Positions 4,780 to 7,075 of a stretch of 7,075 nucleotides of DNA are shown here, piece by piece (the first letter of the stretch is position 1; each line of letters starts with the position of its first letter). Source of the stretch: Candidatus Cloacimonadota bacterium (GTDB lineage Bacteria > Cloacimonadota > Cloacimonadia > Cloacimonadales > TCS61); the NCBI GenBank assembly GCA_030626645.1, contig DAOUTP010000091.1, positions 1 through 7,075 on the forward strand, read 5' to 3'. The notes below the pieces were generated by a model, which did not search any database, was not told the origin of the DNA, and worked only from the letters and a program-made list of their open reading frames with translations. The position numbers were made by a program, and so were the translations under genes.

Positions 4780-5646
4780 ATGAAAATAGCAATTGCCAGC
4801 GGTAAAGGTGGAACAGGTAAAACAACCGTTTCCACAAACCTTGCTTCTTTATTAGCAGAAAAATATCCTATCGTTCTCACCGATCTGGATGTGGAAGAAC
4901 CAAATTCCGGTTTATTCATTTCAGGTGAAAAAATCCACGAAGAAGATAAGTATAAAATGATTCCTGAATGGAAAAAAGATGATTGTATTCTTTGTGGAAA
5001 CTGTCAAAAAGTGTGTAATTTCAACGCTGTGATGAAACTAGGTGAAATGATTATGGTTTTCCCTGAATTGTGTCATGGTTGTTATGCTTGCAGCGAGTTA
5101 TGTCCTACTAAATCTCTTCCAATGATACCCAAAAAAATGGGTGAATTAAAACATCTTAAATTAGGAAATTTGGATTTTATTGAAAGCAAACTTATCATTG
5201 GTGAAGAACAGGCTGTTCCACTTATCAAGCAGACTTTGGATTATGTTGATGAAAATTTCTCAATAAGAACAATCAAAATTTTCGATGCTCCTCCCGGAAC
5301 TTCCTGTCCGGTAATTGAAGCAACAAAAGATGCCGATTTGATATTACTTGTGACAGAACCAACCCCTTTTGGATTACATGATCTGATACTCGCTATAGAG
5401 ACAATGAGAGAGTTAAAAAAGGAGATGGGAGTGATCATCAACAGATTTGGGATTGGTGATGCAAATGTTGAAAAATATTGTGAAGAAAATAATATTCCAA
5501 TAATAGCCAAAATACCTAATATGAGAAAGATAGCAGAAATATATTCTGATGGAAATCTTATCTACCCTAAAATCCCGGAAGTAAAAGTTCAACTTGAAAA
5601 CATAATTTCATTCATTTCCAAATATCAACAGGAGAATACATTATGA
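4780..5646 (+). CDS. MinD-superfamily P-loop ATPase with inserted 2x[4Fe-4S] ferredoxin domain (first of pair)
   Basis: This is a 288-residue cytoplasmic protein. The deviant Walker A GKGGTGKTT (8-16) has the signature Lys9 and catalytic Lys14, and Walker A' is TDLDVEEPN (34-42). Between these and switch II sits a bacterial-type ferredoxin insert with two Cys quartets: C69, C72, C75, C79 and C98, C101, C104, C108-Pro. Switch II is DAPPGTSCP (169-177) with Cys176. This matches the COG1149 group of ATPases with an inserted ferredoxin domain, expected to dimerise around ATP like MinD and Nbp35. In Desulfovibrio, relatives belong to the orange-protein complex. A modest AGGA (4771-4774) precedes ATG 4780. 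It overlaps the next gene by ATGA, implying translational coupling and probably a heterodimer. The likely role, by inference, is ATP-driven Fe-S or metal-sulfur cluster transfer to NifX-like partners. Confidence 0.92.
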   Translation: MKIAIASGKGGTGKTTVSTNLASLLAEKYPIVLTDLDVEEPNSGLFISGEKIHEEDKYKMIPEWKKDDCILCGNCQKVCNFNAVMKLGEMIMVFPELCHGCYACSELCPTKSLPMIPKKMGELKHLKLGNLDFIESKLIIGEEQAVPLIKQTLDYVDENFSIRTIKIFDAPPGTSCPVIEATKDADLILLVTEPTPFGLHDLILAIETMRELKKEMGVIINRFGIGDANVEKYCEENNIPIIAKIPNMRKIAEIYSDGNLIYPKIPEVKVQLENIISFISKYQQENTL

Positions 5647-6512
5647 AAGAAATCGTGATAATTTCAGGAAAAGGTGGAACAGGTAAAACATCGATCACAG
5701 CTTCTTTGGCATATTTGGCAAACAAAAACGTGGTGGTAGCAGACTGCGATGTAGATGCTGCTGATATGCATCTTCTAATGCAGCCAGATAGAGAAGGTTC
5801 TGAAGATTTTTATAGTGGATTACTTGCAGAAATAGATCAAGAAAAGTGTATTAAATGTGGGAAATGCGCTGAAGTTTGTCGCTGGAATGCAATCCCCGTT
5901 ATTGATAATAAATATGTTGTTCAGCCTTTAGATTGTGAAGGTTGCGGATATTGTGCACTTGTTTGCCCTACAGATGCAATAAGTATGAACGAGCAGAATG
6001 TGGGAAAATGGTTTTTATCCAACGTGAAAACTGGCACAAAAATGGTTCATGCAAAATTAGGAGTTGGAGCTGATAATTCTGGTAAATTAGTTGCAAAAGT
6101 TAAGAATGAAGCAAAAGCATTGGCTGAAAAAGAAGGAAAAGAAATCATTATCGTAGATGGATCTCCGGGAATCGGATGTCCAGTAGTTTCTTCACTTTCA
6201 GGTGCAAGTTATGTAGTGCTTGTCACAGAGCCTTCTGTCTCCGGTATCCACGATTTGAAACGAGTTTATGAACTTGTGAAAAAATTCGGAATAAAAGCTG
6301 GATGTATTATCAATAAAGCTGATATCAATTCCAATAAAACAAAAGAGATACACACATTCCTTAAAGATGAAAATATTGAATTGATTAGCGAAATCCCTTA
6401 TGATGAGAATTTTACTAAAGCAATGACGATGGGCAAGACAATTGTTGAATTTGATGATGGAAAGATAAACCAGATATTAGAAAATAGTTGGAAAAAAATA
6501 AAAAAGAAATAG
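5643..6512 (+). CDS. MinD-superfamily P-loop ATPase with inserted 2x[4Fe-4S] ferredoxin domain (second of pair)
   Basis: This is a 289-residue paralogue of the preceding protein with the same domain order. Walker A is GKGGTGKTS (9-17), Walker A' is ADCDVDAADMH (33-43), the ferredoxin quartets are C69, C72, C75, C79 and C98, C101, C104, C108, and switch II is DGSPGIGCP (172-180) with Cys179. It differs from its partner in Walker A' (Cys35 and an extended acidic DVDAAD) and in a longer Lys/Gly-rich middle section (about 120-165). Differences in nucleotide-site residues suggest division of labour in a heterodimer, which is inference. The start ATG 5643 overlaps the upstream stop as ATGA, and the AGGAG at 5630-5634 lies about 8 bases before it. 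The stop TAG 6510-6512 abuts a repeat that separates it from the next NifX-family gene. Confidence 0.92.
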   Translation: MKEIVIISGKGGTGKTSITASLAYLANKNVVVADCDVDAADMHLLMQPDREGSEDFYSGLLAEIDQEKCIKCGKCAEVCRWNAIPVIDNKYVVQPLDCEGCGYCALVCPTDAISMNEQNVGKWFLSNVKTGTKMVHAKLGVGADNSGKLVAKVKNEAKALAEKEGKEIIIVDGSPGIGCPVVSSLSGASYVVLVTEPSVSGIHDLKRVYELVKKFGIKAGCIINKADINSNKTKEIHTFLKDENIELISEIPYDENFTKAMTMGKTIVEFDDGKINQILENSWKKIKKK

Positions 6513-6608
6513 CTCACAGATAACCACTGTAGCAGGTTCATTCTTGTAGATTGAACCATGACAGTAGGGACGCATCAAAATGATACGTCCTGCACTTTAT
6601 CCGTGAGC
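6512..6608. repeat. Intergenic repeat with shared GCTCACAGAT / ATCCGTGAGC ends, copy 2, two internal hairpins
   Basis: The ends GCTCACAGAT (6512-6521) and ATCCGTGAGC (6599-6608) are the same as those of the 3760-3877 element, but the core differs. Hairpin one pairs ACTGT (6526-6530) with ACAGT (6561-6565) and GGTTCA (6535-6540) with TGAACC (6552-6557) around an 11-base loop. Hairpin two pairs GGACG-ATCA (6568-6577) with TGAT-CGTCC (6581-6590), with one C/A mismatch and an AAA loop. The right end stops a few bases before the GGGAG of the NifX-family gene at 6624. There is no T-tract after either hairpin, so it is more likely a mobile-type repeat or RNA-stability element than a terminator. Confidence 0.6.
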
Positions 6609-6623
6609 CAAGAGGGAGTTTAA

Positions 6624-6962
6624 ATGAAAATACTATTAACGGCAAAAGGAACAGAATGGGATTCTAAAATGGATCCAAGATTTGGCAGAACAGAGTTTTT
6701 CTTTATCTATGATGAAGAAACTGAAAAAATTGAAACTTATGATAATCGTGCAATTGCCAATGAAGCACATGGCGCAGGACCCAAAACAGCTCAGAAGATG
6801 TCTGAGTACAATATTAATGTTCTAATAACAGGAAATGGACCTGGTGGAAATGCAGCAGCAGTTGTTACTCAAACAGGTACAAAAGTATTTGTGGGCGCTG
6901 GTGAGATGACAGTAAAAGAAGCTTATGACGCATATAAGAATGGTGATCTGAAAGAAGTTTAA
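6624..6962 (+). CDS. NifX/NifB-family protein, Cys-free type (ORP-like)
   Basis: This is a 112-residue stand-alone PF02579-type domain. It begins MKILLTAKG and has the family motif DPRFGR (17-22) followed by FFFIYD, then AHGAGPKTAQ (48-57) and the glycine-rich GNGPGGNA (70-77) before the final helix. It contains no Cys and only one His (H49), so any cluster would have to be held non-covalently or through few side chains. That is how the Mo-Cu sulfide cluster is held in Desulfovibrio orange protein. It directly follows the two MinD-ferredoxin ATPases. GGGAG (6614-6618) lies 5 bases before ATG 6624. By inference it is a cluster carrier or acceptor served by the ATPases. It differs clearly from the Cys/His-rich relative at 3896, so the two are unlikely to be redundant. 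Confidence 0.88.
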   Translation: MKILLTAKGTEWDSKMDPRFGRTEFFFIYDEETEKIETYDNRAIANEAHGAGPKTAQKMSEYNINVLITGNGPGGNAAAVVTQTGTKVFVGAGEMTVKEAYDAYKNGDLKEV

Positions 6963-6970
6963 TTACTTTC

Positions 6971-7001
6971 AATCCCCGAAGTTTAACATACTTCGGGGAT
7001 T
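6971..7001 (+). terminator. Strong 11-bp hairpin between two NifX-family genes
   Basis: AATCCCCGAAG (6971-6981) pairs perfectly with CTTCGGGGATT (6991-7001) around a 9-base loop. Only a short ATTTAATT follows, with no real T-run, and the ribosome binding site of the next gene begins 9 bases later. It could be a weak terminator, an attenuator or a stabilising 3' end for the upstream message. Confidence 0.5.
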
Positions 7002-7019
7002 ATTTAATTGGAGAGAAAT

Positions 7020-7075
7020 ATGAAAAAACTTAAAGTGGCTTTTGCTACAGATGATGGTAAAACATTTATGGGTCG
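7020..7075 (+). CDS. Third NifX/NifB-family protein, N-terminal end (partial)
   Basis: Eighteen complete codons are visible before the window ends. GGAG (7010-7013) lies 6 bases before ATG 7020. The sequence MKKLKVAFATDDGKTFMGR resembles the beginning of NifX-family members that open with K-ATDDGKTF and continue into an HFG motif. The HFG part is beyond the edge, so metal-binding residues and length cannot be judged. If correct, this is the third such domain in just over 3 kb. Confidence 0.65.
   Translation, partial: MKKLKVAFATDDGKTFMG

Noticed and set aside
5241..5510. Minus-strand 89-codon reading frame inside the first ATPase
   Set aside because: It is antisense to conserved switch II coding sequence and shows no family features.
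6028..6048. Sigma-54-like TGGCAC within the second ATPase gene
   Set aside because: The required GC element at the right spacing is missing (TGGTT instead of TTGCA-like) and it lies inside coding sequence.

Overview
The window is a compact, AT-rich stretch of bacterial DNA with every supported gene on the + strand, strong GGAGG-type ribosome binding sites and short gaps. The gene content points to an anaerobe: two MinD-type ATPases carrying inserted 2x[4Fe-4S] ferredoxin domains, three NifX/NifB-type cofactor-domain proteins, a DUF134 regulator and DUF5320-type small proteins. The phylum cannot be fixed from this sequence. A Cloacimonadota-like or similar uncultured anaerobic lineage is a guess based on overall style.

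Layout. 1-192 is the 3' end of a THUMP-type RNA methyltransferase. 193-439 is non-coding and holds a MITE-like palindromic repeat (301-414). 440-2205 is a two-gene unit: an exported Shewanella-like (SLP) PPP-family phosphatase and a coiled-coil lipoprotein. Two hairpin terminators follow (2232-2260 and 2331-2356). A promoter candidate at 2378-2406 then starts a second transcription unit that runs to the right edge.

The second unit contains, in order: a DUF134 HTH/zinc-ribbon regulator (2435), a 58-residue Gly/Arg/Gln-repeat protein with a DUF5320-like start (2893), a DUF5320 protein (3099), an internal terminator-like hairpin (3434-3474), an unrecognised 98-residue protein (3495), a Cys/His-rich NifX-family protein (3896), a universal stress protein (4286), two adjacent MinD-ferredoxin ATPases overlapping by ATGA (4780 and 5643), a Cys-free NifX-family protein (6624) and the start of a third NifX-family protein (7020).

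How it may work. The closest characterised precedent is the orange-protein (ORP) locus of Desulfovibrio, where NifX-like ORP carries a non-covalent Mo-Cu sulfide cluster and is encoded with MinD/Mrp-type ATPases. By inference, the ATPase pair here would couple ATP hydrolysis and Fe-S chemistry to loading or moving a metal-sulfur cluster on the NifX-like proteins, with DUF134 as a likely local regulator. The roles of the Gly/Arg-rich proteins and the 98-residue protein are unknown.

The most unusual local structure is a pair of repeats with shared ends (3760-3877 and 6512-6608). Each finishes within a few bases of the ribosome binding site of a NifX-family gene, and the first supplies the last ten codons of the gene in front of it.
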